This document shows, piece after piece, positions 25,771 through 34,808 of a DNA stretch of 64,000 nt. This DNA comes from Gp13-AA77 sp035946735. GTDB lineage: Bacteria; Acidobacteriota; Terriglobia; UBA7540. Each line of letters opens with the position of its first letter. Position 1 is the first letter of the stretch. The stretch lies in assembly GCA_035946735.1 (NCBI GenBank), contig DASYYZ010000131.1, forward strand, positions 3,946 to 67,945, given 5' to 3'. Under the pieces are notes generated by a model, which searched no databases, had not been told where the DNA came from, and was given only the letters and a program-made list of their open reading frames with translations. The translations under genes and the position numbers were made by a program.

Positions 25771-25788
25771 TATAATTGGTCGTGCCAA
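25771..25788 (+). promoter_or_regulatory. -10 box and GntR-type operator of the FCD regulator gene (autoregulation)
   Basis: A perfect TATAAT (25771-25776) overlaps TTGGTCGTGCCAA (25776-25788), a TTGG-N5-CCAA palindrome like the known operators of FadR/PdhR-type GntR regulators (TTGGT-N3-ACCAA). No good -35 is visible. The site lies 34 bases before the regulator's ATG and predicts autorepression. Confidence 0.65.
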
Positions 25789-25821
25789 AGGAAAGCCCGC
25801 CCCAAATTGAGCGGTTAAGAG

Positions 25822-26559
25822 ATGCGTCGGCGTGAAACCACCGGTGACATTACCGCGAAGCTGCTGGCCAGCTTCAAGAGCCTGATTTCAGCCGGTACGT
25901 TCGTTCCCGGGTGCAAACTGCCTCCGGAACGCGAACTCGCACGCCAGTTTGGAGTGAACCGCTCTTCCTTGCGGCAGGCGCTGAAGGTGCTCCAGTTGAT
26001 GGGTGTGCTGTCACAACGCGTCGGCGACGGCACGTACCTGAGCGCGGATGCGGCCAATGTTCTGCGTGAGCCGATCGATTTCCTGATTCTCATGGGGGAC
26101 ATCTCCGACGAAGAACTGTTTGATGCCCGGATGATCGTAGAATCCGAACTGGCCTCCCGCGCGGCCGAGCGGGCCACCATGCATGATATGAAGGCCCTTC
26201 GCAGGGCCATTGAGGACATGGAGGCCAGCCGGTCAGACCAGGCTCGAATCGAAGCCGATCTGGCGTTCCATGAAGCGATTTTCCAGGCCTCTGGGAACAG
26301 AGTCTGCCGGTTGATTTTCACCGTGATCCATCGGGCGATTCTGTTGAGCATGTCGAAGATCGTTACGCGGGCCGCCGTCAAGCAGCCGCTCTCTTACCAC
26401 CAGGCAATCTATCAGGCTATCCATGACCGCAATCCGAGCGAAGCGCGCCGCCAGATGACTGAGCATCTTCTGGATGCCAAGTCCATGCTGGCCTCTCCGC
26501 GGGCCGCCCAGAGCAGAGCGGGCCGGTCCGGCATTCGAATCGGGCCGATATCGCGCTAA
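25822..26559 (+). CDS. GntR-family transcriptional regulator, FadR/FCD subfamily
   Basis: 245 aa. The winged helix is at residues about 8-75 with the GntR signature LPPERELARQFGVNRSSLRQALKVL. The C-terminal FCD effector domain keeps the metal-binding set D146, H150, H193 and H215, typical of members that sense sugar acids or other carboxylates. Palindromes of its expected type occur in its own promoter and in four further promoters up to 19 kb away, so it probably controls the whole fucose-type island. By analogy with UxuR or LldR the effector may be an acid intermediate such as fuconate; that is inference. Confidence 0.9.
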   Translation: MRRRETTGDITAKLLASFKSLISAGTFVPGCKLPPERELARQFGVNRSSLRQALKVLQLMGVLSQRVGDGTYLSADAANVLREPIDFLILMGDISDEELFDARMIVESELASRAAERATMHDMKALRRAIEDMEASRSDQARIEADLAFHEAIFQASGNRVCRLIFTVIHRAILLSMSKIVTRAAVKQPLSYHQAIYQAIHDRNPSEARRQMTEHLLDAKSMLASPRAAQSRAGRSGIRIGPISR

Positions 26560-26656
26560 TCCGCTCGACAAACCAGCCGTGCGGGCGCACAGTGATGGCA
26601 GCGGTCCGAAGCCCAATCCCCCGTCGAGCCTGAGGAGCACCGCCGCACGGAATCGC

Positions 26657-26715
26657 TTGACATTCAGGAGACATGCCGATAGGATGATGCGTTTTGCGAT
26701 TGGCTCAACCAATCG
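26657..26715 (+). promoter_or_regulatory. Promoter and operator of the LamG-SSS operon
   Basis: TTGACA (26657-26662), 17 bases, TAGGAT (26680-26685), then the palindrome CGATTGGCTCAACCAATCG (26697-26715) with perfect 7-base arms around CTCAA. The operator starts 15 bases after the TTGG-side edge of the -10 box, just past the expected transcription start, where a bound repressor would block elongation or initiation. Confidence 0.75.
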
Positions 26716-26777
26716 AGTCGTCGAGATTGGGTTCGCGGAGCACAACGATTCCCACGCACGGCTTCAGGGAGCGCCGG

Positions 26778-28847
26778 ATGACCTTCAAATGTCGAATCTG
26801 CGCAGCATTCTTGCCGCTGATCCTCGCGATAGCCGCCGGGGGGCTGTTCGCCCAGGAGCAGGGGCCGGCGGCGAAATGGGCCTTCGACGAAGGCAGCGGC
26901 ACCGTGACGCGCGAAAGCGTGAGCGGGTCCCAGGACAAGATCGAAGGCTTCTACAAATTCGTGCCCGGAGTGTCAGGTACGGCGCTACGGCTGGACGGAT
27001 ACACCACCAGCGTTACGGCACCCGGAACCGGTGTGCAGCTCGGCGATTCGTTTTCGGTTTCCGCGTGGGTGGCGCTCAATGCCTACCCGTGGAATTGGGT
27101 GCCGGTTGTGGACCAGGAGGCGGATCAACTCGCGGGCTATTTTTTCGGCCTCGATGCCTTCGGTCATCTGGGACTGCAGGTGGATGTAGACGGGAAATGG
27201 GAGTCCCTCACTTCTGATGCGCACCTTCCACTTAAGAAGTGGGCTTACGTGGTGGGTACGTTCGACGCCACCCAGGGACTCTCGATTTACATCGACGGCA
27301 AGAAGGCGGGCAGCCTGGCGACTCATGGAAGCATGGCCCCGGCCAGGGGAATCGACATCCTCATCGGCCGCGTCCGTCAGGCGATACTGCCCGCCGAATG
27401 GATCCACCCCAAATACGCAGTCTGGTACTCGCTCGACGGCATCCTCGACGAGGTTCAGATCTTCAACCGAAGCCTGAGTCCGGAAGAAATCACCGCCGCC
27501 TACTCTGCCGCAAAGGCGCCATCGGGAGAGGTCCTGCCCTGGACTCCGATGCCCTCCGGACCGCCGGGAGCGGGCCGGTTCGGCGCCTATTACGCCACGC
27601 TGAAATTCGAAGACATGTGGGACATGCCGCGCCGCATCGGGCCGGATTCTGACGTGGTGGTAAGGTTCGACGTCTCTCCCATGCGGCTGGTCTTCTGGCA
27701 GGGCGCCAACTACATTCCTGCCTGGGTCACCGAGAAGGATAAGTGGTATACGGATGAATTTCTTGAAACCGGGGGCGCCGGGTGCCCCCCCGGCGGCGAC
27801 TGCGAGCCCATGTCTGACAAGCAGAGCAAGTACTCCCACGTCCGGGTAATTGAGAGCAATGACGCGCGCGTGGTAGTGCATTGGCGGTACGCGGATGCGG
27901 AGGTGGAACAATCGATCGGCGCCTGGCCCGATCCTTACACGGGCTGGTTTGACTGGGTCGACGAATACTATACCGTGTACCCGGACGGCGTCGCGGTGCG
28001 GAAACAGGTCTTATGGAGTTCGGCGCTCGACAAGGGTCACGAATGGCAGGAGACCATCGTGATGAACCAGCCGGGAACGCGTCCGGAAGATAACATCAAC
28101 GTGGACGCTCTCAGCATTGCCAATATGAGCGGCGAGACTGCGACGTATTCGTGGTCGCCGAATGCGCCGAAGACCTTTGACAAGCCCGCGGGCCCCAACA
28201 TTCAGGTTGTGAATTTGAAGTCGGACTGGAAGCCATTTCAGATCGTGGCGCCAGCCCACTCTCGAATGAAACCCTACACCGGTGAAAAGACCTATTCCAT
28301 GTTTGAATGGTGGAACCACTGGCCCGTGGCCCAGATCAAGTCCAGCGGCATCTCCGCTGTGGCGCCGGACCGCGCTTCTCACTCCTCGCTCTCCCATTTG
28401 TTTTGGGACGCCTACGCTCAAACAAACGACTCCATGACGAAAATCATGCTCGACGGCTTGACCACCAAGCCCGCCGCGGAACTCGTTCCTCTGGCCAAGT
28501 CCTGGCTGGCGCCGCCCAAGCTCACTCTTACCGGCGCGACATTCCGGACTGACGGTTACGATCCGACCCAGAGAGCTTACATCATCACGCGGCAGGCAGG
28601 CTCCGCTGCGGCTGCTCTTGAGGCTATGCTGGCGGCGAGTGAGGAGTCACCGCTCGTTAATCCTGCCATCGTAGTGCAGAACTGGGGCGCGGAGGGCGCG
28701 CGCATCAGAATTGATGGCAAGCCCGTCGCGGGCGGCACAGATTTAAGGGTGGGACACGCCGATACCTTGGAAGGCACAAACTTGATCGTTTGGATGCGCA
28801 GGGAATCCACACGCCCGTTGAGGATTTCTCTGGAGCCGGTCCGTTAG
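26778..28847 (+). CDS. Secreted LamG-domain protein with uncharacterised C-terminal beta-rich domain (paralogue 1)
   Basis: 689 aa from the ATG at 26778. The signal peptide ends at GLFAQ. A LamG/concanavalin-like domain (about 25-245) has WAFDEGSGTV and GILDEVQIFNRSLSPEEI. An unassigned region of about 420 residues follows, with FGAYYATLKFEDMWD, FWQGANYIPAW, VVHWRYADAEV, YTVYPDGVAVRKQVLW and FEWWNHWPVAQ. The same blocks occur in the paralogue at 30679. The conserved Trp, His, Tyr and Arg residues are compatible with a glycan-active enzyme, possibly an undescribed lyase or hydrolase; this is inference. It is the first gene of the operon. Confidence 0.8.
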   Translation: MTFKCRICAAFLPLILAIAAGGLFAQEQGPAAKWAFDEGSGTVTRESVSGSQDKIEGFYKFVPGVSGTALRLDGYTTSVTAPGTGVQLGDSFSVSAWVALNAYPWNWVPVVDQEADQLAGYFFGLDAFGHLGLQVDVDGKWESLTSDAHLPLKKWAYVVGTFDATQGLSIYIDGKKAGSLATHGSMAPARGIDILIGRVRQAILPAEWIHPKYAVWYSLDGILDEVQIFNRSLSPEEITAAYSAAKAPSGEVLPWTPMPSGPPGAGRFGAYYATLKFEDMWDMPRRIGPDSDVVVRFDVSPMRLVFWQGANYIPAWVTEKDKWYTDEFLETGGAGCPPGGDCEPMSDKQSKYSHVRVIESNDARVVVHWRYADAEVEQSIGAWPDPYTGWFDWVDEYYTVYPDGVAVRKQVLWSSALDKGHEWQETIVMNQPGTRPEDNINVDALSIANMSGETATYSWSPNAPKTFDKPAGPNIQVVNLKSDWKPFQIVAPAHSRMKPYTGEKTYSMFEWWNHWPVAQIKSSGISAVAPDRASHSSLSHLFWDAYAQTNDSMTKIMLDGLTTKPAAELVPLAKSWLAPPKLTLTGATFRTDGYDPTQRAYIITRQAGSAAAALEAMLAASEESPLVNPAIVVQNWGAEGARIRIDGKPVAGGTDLRVGHADTLEGTNLIVWMRRESTRPLRISLEPVR

Positions 28848-28990
28848 CTAACTTTGAATTCACAAAGCCCGTTGAAACAGTGTGTGCACGGCAAGACTGG
28901 GTTTTCACGGTTTCGCCCCCCTTCGGCGGCGCGCTTCCAGCTGAATCGCAGCCGCGTTTCGGAGGACGCTGCCGTCGGAAAACCCAAAGG

Positions 28991-30619
28991 ATGATCGTGC
29001 AGAACTCCGTCGCAATTCCTCTTCTCGACCTCGCAATCATTGCTGCCTACCTTGCCGGGATTCTAGTGATTGGCGTGGGTGCAACCCGCAGGGTAAAGGT
29101 GACCGGCAGCGTCTTCTTTCTGGCCGGACGCTCGCTGAAATGGTGGATCGTGGGTGCCGCGCTTTTTGCCTCGAATATTTCTACGATTCACCTCGTGGGC
29201 TTCGCGGCGTCGGGTTATAACGAAGGGCTTGTATGGGGCAACTTTGAATGGATGGCCGGCCCCACTCTTATTCTGCTGGCATTGGTCTTTGCGCCCTTCT
29301 ATTTCAAGAGCAGGATCTCCACCCTGCCGGAGTATCTGGAAAGGCGCTACAGCCCCGCTTCCCGCTCCGTGCTCGCCTTCATGGCTATCATGGCGGCCCT
29401 GCTGATCCACATCGGCATGAGCCTTTATGCTGGAGCAGCGGTCTTTCAGCGATTCTTCGGGATCAGCCTGGTGACGTCCATCGGCATCGTGGCGTTGATC
29501 ACGGTCACTTACACGGCGCTGGGCGGACTGCAGGCGGTCGTAGTTACCGAGACCATTCAAGCCAGCATCCTGATTCTCGGAAGCATTGTGATCACGGCCT
29601 GCGCGGTCCACGCGCTGCCGGCGCACGGAATTCACTCCATCGCGCAATTTCGGGCGGCTGTAAAACCCGGCCAGCTCAGCATGATTCACACGCATGACAG
29701 TGTGGGACTATCCTGGTACGCCGTTCTGCTCGGTTATCCCGTGCTGGGTGTGTGGTACTGGTGCACCGACCAGACAATTGTCCAGCGGGTTCTCGGCGCT
29801 GCGACCCAGCGCGACGCGCAAGTTGGTCCGTTATTGACCGGTTTCCTGAAGATTCTGCCGGTGTTCCTGATGGTCCTGCCCGGAATCATCGCCTACGTGC
29901 TTTTCCGCGACATCATCGGATCAGCCAGCAACCAGACCTTACCCGTGCTGATCAATCAGCTCGCGCCGACCGGGATCCGAGGGCTGATTTCCGCCGCGAT
30001 TCTGGCCGCTCTTATGAGCACCGTGGCCGCAGCGCTGAACAGCTCCGGCACGCTCGTGGCCGTCGACATCGTCAAGCGCCTGCGGCCTGCCACCACGGAC
30101 AACGCACAGGTGTGGATCGCGCGAGTAAGCTCAGTGGGGGTCATGATTCTCGCCATCCTGTGGTCAACGCAGGGCGGCAAGTATTCGAGCATTTTCGAGG
30201 CAATCAACGCCATCGGCGCCGACCTTGCGCCGCCCATCACCACGGTATTCATTTGGGGGGTTTTCTGGCGGCGCGGTACCAGGCAGGCTTCGTTGGTGAC
30301 GCTCATCTCGGGATTCCTATTGGGGGCAACCGCGTTTGCGCTGGACTTGCCGGCGTTTGGCACGGAAAAAATCATCACCCATCACTGGGGGATTCCGTTC
30401 ATGATGCAGGCGTGGTGGCTCTTTTGTATCTGCAGCGCCATCTACGTCGTGACGAGTCTCGCCACCCCGCCTCCGGCTCCGGAAAACGTGGAGGGGCTTA
30501 CGTGGGACCATCCCTGGGCGGTCGTTGCTCAGGGACGCCTTTCGGGAATCTCAGACCCGCGTCTGCTTGCCGGTCTCCTCCTGGCGACGCTTGCGGTTCT
30601 GTACTACGTGTTCCGCTGA
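28991..30619 (+). CDS. Sodium:solute symporter (SSS family)
   Basis: 542 aa with about 13 transmembrane helices, the normal SSS length. Hallmarks are FFLAGRSLKWWIVGAALFASNIS, the TLPEYLERRYS segment and GLISAAILAALMSTVAAALNSSGTLVAVD, which contains the Na+-site serines. Such transporters import sugars or sugar acids with sodium. Placement between two LamG paralogues and before fucose-type catabolic enzymes suggests uptake of the monosaccharide or acid released outside. Start ATG 28991; a longer frame upstream is not a credible protein. Confidence 0.9.
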   Translation: MIVQNSVAIPLLDLAIIAAYLAGILVIGVGATRRVKVTGSVFFLAGRSLKWWIVGAALFASNISTIHLVGFAASGYNEGLVWGNFEWMAGPTLILLALVFAPFYFKSRISTLPEYLERRYSPASRSVLAFMAIMAALLIHIGMSLYAGAAVFQRFFGISLVTSIGIVALITVTYTALGGLQAVVVTETIQASILILGSIVITACAVHALPAHGIHSIAQFRAAVKPGQLSMIHTHDSVGLSWYAVLLGYPVLGVWYWCTDQTIVQRVLGAATQRDAQVGPLLTGFLKILPVFLMVLPGIIAYVLFRDIIGSASNQTLPVLINQLAPTGIRGLISAAILAALMSTVAAALNSSGTLVAVDIVKRLRPATTDNAQVWIARVSSVGVMILAILWSTQGGKYSSIFEAINAIGADLAPPITTVFIWGVFWRRGTRQASLVTLISGFLLGATAFALDLPAFGTEKIITHHWGIPFMMQAWWLFCICSAIYVVTSLATPPPAPENVEGLTWDHPWAVVAQGRLSGISDPRLLAGLLLATLAVLYYVFR

Positions 30620-30678
30620 TCACAAAGCAGATTTGGAATCTCTCTGCAATCGATTTGCGCGAGGGAAGAAAGAGAACA

Positions 30679-32790
30679 ATGGCTCCGGGTTGGATCAGAA
30701 AAACGGCGATCTGGATTCTTCTGCTTTGGCCTTCGGCACGGCTGTGGGCGCAGCAGCAGGATCTGCTCGCGTGGTGGAAGTTTGACGAGGGCACCGGCAG
30801 CGTCGCTCTCGACAGTGTTTCGCGCCAGCAGGACAGGATCGTGAATCATTTCGCATGGGCTCCCGGCGTCTCAGGAGCGGCTCTGAAATTCGACGGCTTC
30901 ACGACTCTGGTCAGCCGCGAGGCCAAAGTCACGCCGCACTTCGATGGCAACTTTACGGTCGAGGCCTGGATCGCGCTGCAGAGCTATCCGTTGAACTGGG
31001 TTGCGATCGTCGACCAGGAAGACGAAAAGAAAGCCGGGTACTTTTTTGGCGTGGATTCGCGTGGCAGGCTAGGTTTGCAAATGGCGGTTTGGGGCGACTG
31101 GGAAGAGTGCATCTCAACTGAAGACTTGCCGCTGGGACGCTGGAGCCATGTGGTCGGAACCTACGACACGCACTCGGGGATCAGGCTTTACGTGAACGGC
31201 CGGCTCGCCGGCCAGCTTGCCCTCACGGGTAGCTTAACCCCTGCCGAGGACACGGGCCTCCAGATCGGGCGCAGCTTCAAACAACTGCCTCCCGACTCGC
31301 TGGTCCGCGCATTCGTGAGTTTCCCGGCCTCGTACTCGTTCGACGGCATCATCGATGAGGTCAAGATTTATGGAAGGGCGCTCGGTGCTAAGGAGGCAGC
31401 GGACGCCTATGCCGCGCGCCGGTCGAGTGAGCTGCCGGCCTTCTCTCCCCGCCACTGGCCAGTGTTGAAGCAAGGCCCGCACCATTTCGGAGCCGTGTAC
31501 ACCCAGCTTAAGCTGTATCCCGAATGGGATGATCTCTGGCGGAGCGGACCTTACTCCGACGTAGTGGTGAACTTTGATGACGCTCCCTACCATCTCGCCT
31601 TCTGGAGGGGCACAAATTTCGAAGAGAATCTAGTGACCGAGAATAACGTCTGGATGGGCGACCAAAGCTTCGAGAGCGGTACCAAGTGCGGCTGCGCGGA
31701 GCACATGTCTGACAAGAAGAACCTGCACGACTGGGTGAGCATCGTTGAAAACACGGCAGCCCGGGTGGTGCTGCACTGGCGCTATGGCCTGGTCGACGTA
31801 ACCGGCAACTTTTCGAATGTTGATCCTCTGACAGGATGGGGCGACTGGGCCGACGAGTTTTTCTACATCTATCCCGACGGAGTCGCGGTACGCTACGGCA
31901 CCGTGCACGGCACGGCGCGTGAATACAGCTTTACTGAGCCGACGGTTCTGCTCGAGCCCGGCAAGAAGGCCGAGGACTACGTCAACCTCGACGCAGTGAC
32001 GATCGCGAACCCGGAGGGGCAAAGCCGCACGTATTCCTGGGATCCCGTTTCTCCTCCGTTCCCGTTTCCCGATCAGCCGGACGGCGCCAACATTGCCGTC
32101 GTCAACTTGAAGTCGACGTACAAGCCCTTTTACATTTACCAACCCGGAACCATTCTGGGACCTTACGGGAATCCGCCAGAAGCGCGGCTGGAGTACTCAC
32201 GCTTTCCCACCTGGAACCACTGGCCCGTGAATCAAGCGCCCACGGACGGCCGGTATGCTCTGGTTCCAGACCGCTATTCGAGCGCCGCCGTGATGTCACC
32301 GGACCCGAACCAGGCCTGGATTGACGGTCCCGGCCCCACCAAGAGCACGTACTTCCTCTTTGGCCTTACCAAAGAGCCCGCTGCCGCACTGGCCGCGCTG
32401 GACAGGTCATGGTTGCAGGCACCCACCCTCAAGATTTCGTCAGGTAACTTCACAGGCGAAGGCTATGACCGCTCCCAGCGTGCCTACCTCGTGACGCGGA
32501 ACGATAATCAAGATACGTCCTCCCCGAATTTCATGCTGGATGCCAGCGACCATTCACCCATGATGAATCCCGTATTCGTCATCGAGCGATGGGGCGATCG
32601 CGATGCCGTTCTCAAGATCAACGGCAAGAGCATCGATCCTGGACCAGACTTCCACGCGGGGTTTGTCCACCGGATGGATAGGACTGACCTCGTCGTTTGG
32701 ATCCGATATACGTCAAACCATCCTGTCGAGGTTTCGCTTTCCCCGGCAGGGTTGCGCGATGGCCGCTCGCAGCACCGGGGGCGATCATGA
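30679..32790 (+). CDS. Secreted LamG-domain protein with uncharacterised C-terminal domain (paralogue 2)
   Basis: 703 aa from the ATG at 30679. The signal peptide ends at LWAQQ, and a LamG domain occupies about 25-255. The C-terminal domain shares blocks with paralogue 1: FGAVYTQLKLYPEWDD, FWRGTNFEEN, VLHWRYGLVDV, FYIYPDGVAVRYG and PTWNHWPVNQ. The acidic/Cys segment GTKCGCAEHMSDKK parallels GGDCEPMSDKQ in the paralogue. The two probably act on related glycans. The stop overlaps the dehydrogenase start (ATGA). An in-frame extension upstream to 29752 runs through the transporter gene and is rejected. Confidence 0.8.
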   Translation: MAPGWIRKTAIWILLLWPSARLWAQQQDLLAWWKFDEGTGSVALDSVSRQQDRIVNHFAWAPGVSGAALKFDGFTTLVSREAKVTPHFDGNFTVEAWIALQSYPLNWVAIVDQEDEKKAGYFFGVDSRGRLGLQMAVWGDWEECISTEDLPLGRWSHVVGTYDTHSGIRLYVNGRLAGQLALTGSLTPAEDTGLQIGRSFKQLPPDSLVRAFVSFPASYSFDGIIDEVKIYGRALGAKEAADAYAARRSSELPAFSPRHWPVLKQGPHHFGAVYTQLKLYPEWDDLWRSGPYSDVVVNFDDAPYHLAFWRGTNFEENLVTENNVWMGDQSFESGTKCGCAEHMSDKKNLHDWVSIVENTAARVVLHWRYGLVDVTGNFSNVDPLTGWGDWADEFFYIYPDGVAVRYGTVHGTAREYSFTEPTVLLEPGKKAEDYVNLDAVTIANPEGQSRTYSWDPVSPPFPFPDQPDGANIAVVNLKSTYKPFYIYQPGTILGPYGNPPEARLEYSRFPTWNHWPVNQAPTDGRYALVPDRYSSAAVMSPDPNQAWIDGPGPTKSTYFLFGLTKEPAAALAALDRSWLQAPTLKISSGNFTGEGYDRSQRAYLVTRNDNQDTSSPNFMLDASDHSPMMNPVFVIERWGDRDAVLKINGKSIDPGPDFHAGFVHRMDRTDLVVWIRYTSNHPVEVSLSPAGLRDGRSQHRGRS

Positions 32791-33815
32791 CGGACTTGAT
32801 GAAGGCTGCGGTCCTCCAGAAACCCGGCGAGATTCACATGACCGAAAGACCGTGGCCTGGCAAGCCCCGGGCAGACGAGGCTTGCGTTCGCGTGCGCCGG
32901 GTCGGAGTGTGTGGAACGGATTATCACGCTTTTCGGGGTAATCAACCTTTCTTCCAGTATCCGCGAGTGCTGGGCCACGAACTGAGTGTAGAAGTCTTGA
33001 GCACGAGCGAGGTCGGCCTAGGCCTCAAGGAAGGCGATCGGTGCGCGATCGAGCCCTATCTAAATTGCGGACATTGCAGCGCCTGCCTGCGCGGCAAGAC
33101 GAACTGCTGCGCTCATCTCCAGGTACTCGGCGTCCACATTGACGGTGGGATGTGCGAGCGCATGAACGTTCCGCTGTCAAAGCTCCACAGGTCTCGCCTG
33201 CTCGGCCTCGATCACCTGGCCCTGGTCGAAACTCTCGGCATCGGAGCTCACGCCGTGGAACGTGCTGCTCTGAAGCCCGGAGAGCAGGCGCTCATCATAG
33301 GGATGGGGCCCATAGGTCTCTCCGCCGCCGAGTTCGCGCGTCAAGCTGGCGCGGAGATCATTGCGGCCGATCTCAGCGCCCAAAGGCTTGCTTTCTCGCG
33401 CGACATCTTCGAGATGTCTCGTTGCCTGGACTCGCGGCACGACTTGGTTTCGCAACTGGCGGATGTTCTGAAAGGCGATCTGCCCACCGTTGTCTTTGAC
33501 TGCACCGGGAGCGCGGAATCGATGCGCCGGTCGTTCAATTACGTGGCTCCTGGCGGCAAGCTCGTCTTTGTGGGACTCTTTACCGGAGAGATCACTTTTG
33601 ATGATCCTGAGTTTCACCGGCGGGAAATGACACTGCTCAGCAGCCGCAATTCAACGGCCGAAGATTTCCGGCGCGTTATCGGCCTCATGGAGACGGGCCA
33701 GCTCGATGTTTCCCGCTGGATCACCCATCGTGTCTCTTCGCGGGAATTCATCGACGCCTTTCCGCGTTGGATTGAGCTCGGCGCCGGCGTCATCAAGGCC
33801 GTGATCGAATGGTAG
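32787..33815 (+). CDS. Zinc-dependent medium-chain dehydrogenase (L-fucose/sorbitol dehydrogenase-like)
   Basis: 342 aa. Catalytic zinc ligands are in GVCGTD and GHELS. The structural zinc lobe NCGHCSACLRGKTNCC supplies four cysteines, and the NAD(P) motif GMGPIGLSAAE lies near residue 170. Medium-chain enzymes of this branch oxidise polyols or sugars. Next to a fuconolactonase-like gene it may oxidise L-fucose or a similar 6-deoxy sugar to the lactone. The start overlaps the LamG2 stop by 4 bases and is translationally coupled. Confidence 0.85.
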   Translation: MTDLMKAAVLQKPGEIHMTERPWPGKPRADEACVRVRRVGVCGTDYHAFRGNQPFFQYPRVLGHELSVEVLSTSEVGLGLKEGDRCAIEPYLNCGHCSACLRGKTNCCAHLQVLGVHIDGGMCERMNVPLSKLHRSRLLGLDHLALVETLGIGAHAVERAALKPGEQALIIGMGPIGLSAAEFARQAGAEIIAADLSAQRLAFSRDIFEMSRCLDSRHDLVSQLADVLKGDLPTVVFDCTGSAESMRRSFNYVAPGGKLVFVGLFTGEITFDDPEFHRREMTLLSSRNSTAEDFRRVIGLMETGQLDVSRWITHRVSSREFIDAFPRWIELGAGVIKAVIEW

Positions 33816-33841
33816 ATTTTCCCCGCGAGGCCGGCAGGCCG

Positions 33842-34675
33842 ATGAGAATCGATACCCACCAGCATTTCTGGATTTACAACCCGCGCGACTACACCTGGAT
33901 GACCGACAGCATGGATGTGCTCCGCCACGATCACCTGCCGGCGGAGCTCGCTGCCTTGCTCGAAGCTTCGGGTATCACGGGTACGATCGCAGTGCAGGCC
34001 CGGCAGTCGCTTGAAGAGACCGACTGGCTGTTGGAGTTGGCAGATCGGAATCGCCTTGTTAAGGGTGTCGTCGGCTGGATTGACCTGTGCAGCCCGGCAG
34101 TTGACGAACAAATCGAGATGTTTACCGCGCATCCGCTATTCCGCGGCGTTCGCCATTTGGTCCAGGACGAGCCTGACGATCGCTTCATGATGCGCGATGA
34201 TTTTCTGCGCGGTATCGGCCGCCTGAAGAAATTCGGCTTGAGCTACGACCTGCTGCTCTTTCCGCGGCACCTGCCCGTGGCTTGCGAAGTGGTGAGACAG
34301 TTCCCCGAGCAGCCGTTTGTGCTGGACCACATCGCCAAGCCATTCATCAAAGCCCACCAGGTTGAACCTTGGGCGAGCGGCTTGCGGCGCCTGGCGGAGT
34401 TTGAGAATGTTTTCTGCAAGCTTTCGGGCATGGTGACGGAAGCGGACTGGCACAGCTGGAAGCCTGGCGAGTTCACCTCCTATATGGACGTCGTACTGGA
34501 GTGCTTTGGGGCGAAGCGCCTGATGGTGGGCTCCGACTGGCCGGTGTGTACCCTCGCGGCCAGCTACGGAGAGGTGATCATGCTGGCTTCTGATTACATT
34601 GCCCAGCTTTCGGCTGCAGAGCAAGCCGACATCTGGGGGAATAACGCCGGGAGGTTTTATAAGATTCCGATGTGA
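33842..34675 (+). CDS. Amidohydrolase 2 family protein, L-fuconolactonase-like
   Basis: 277 aa. The TIM-barrel metal ligands appear as IDTHQHFW at the N-terminus, FVLDHIAKP in the middle and GSDWPVC near the C-terminus, the pattern of COG3618 fuconolactonases. It would open the lactone from L-fucose oxidation to L-fuconate. The ATG at 33842 matches family starts; an ATG at 33809 overlapping the dehydrogenase stop would add 11 residues. It is the last gene of the operon and faces the fucosidase gene. Confidence 0.88.
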   Translation: MRIDTHQHFWIYNPRDYTWMTDSMDVLRHDHLPAELAALLEASGITGTIAVQARQSLEETDWLLELADRNRLVKGVVGWIDLCSPAVDEQIEMFTAHPLFRGVRHLVQDEPDDRFMMRDDFLRGIGRLKKFGLSYDLLLFPRHLPVACEVVRQFPEQPFVLDHIAKPFIKAHQVEPWASGLRRLAEFENVFCKLSGMVTEADWHSWKPGEFTSYMDVVLECFGAKRLMVGSDWPVCTLAASYGEVIMLASDYIAQLSAAEQADIWGNNAGRFYKIPM

Positions 34676-34808
34676 CCGAAGTCTCTAGGGTCGCACCGCT
34701 TAACCAGCATCCGCCCCGCCTGAATCAACCGCAAACACCCACCCGATCCTGAACGCCCACCCGCTGCCGCCTCAGCCCACGGAACTCCCGAAGGAAACGC
34801 AACAAGAA

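Noticed and set aside
29752..30678. 309-codon extension of the second LamG frame through the transporter gene
   Set aside because: The SSS transporter in another frame is clearly real, and the LamG protein has a signal peptide starting at 30679.
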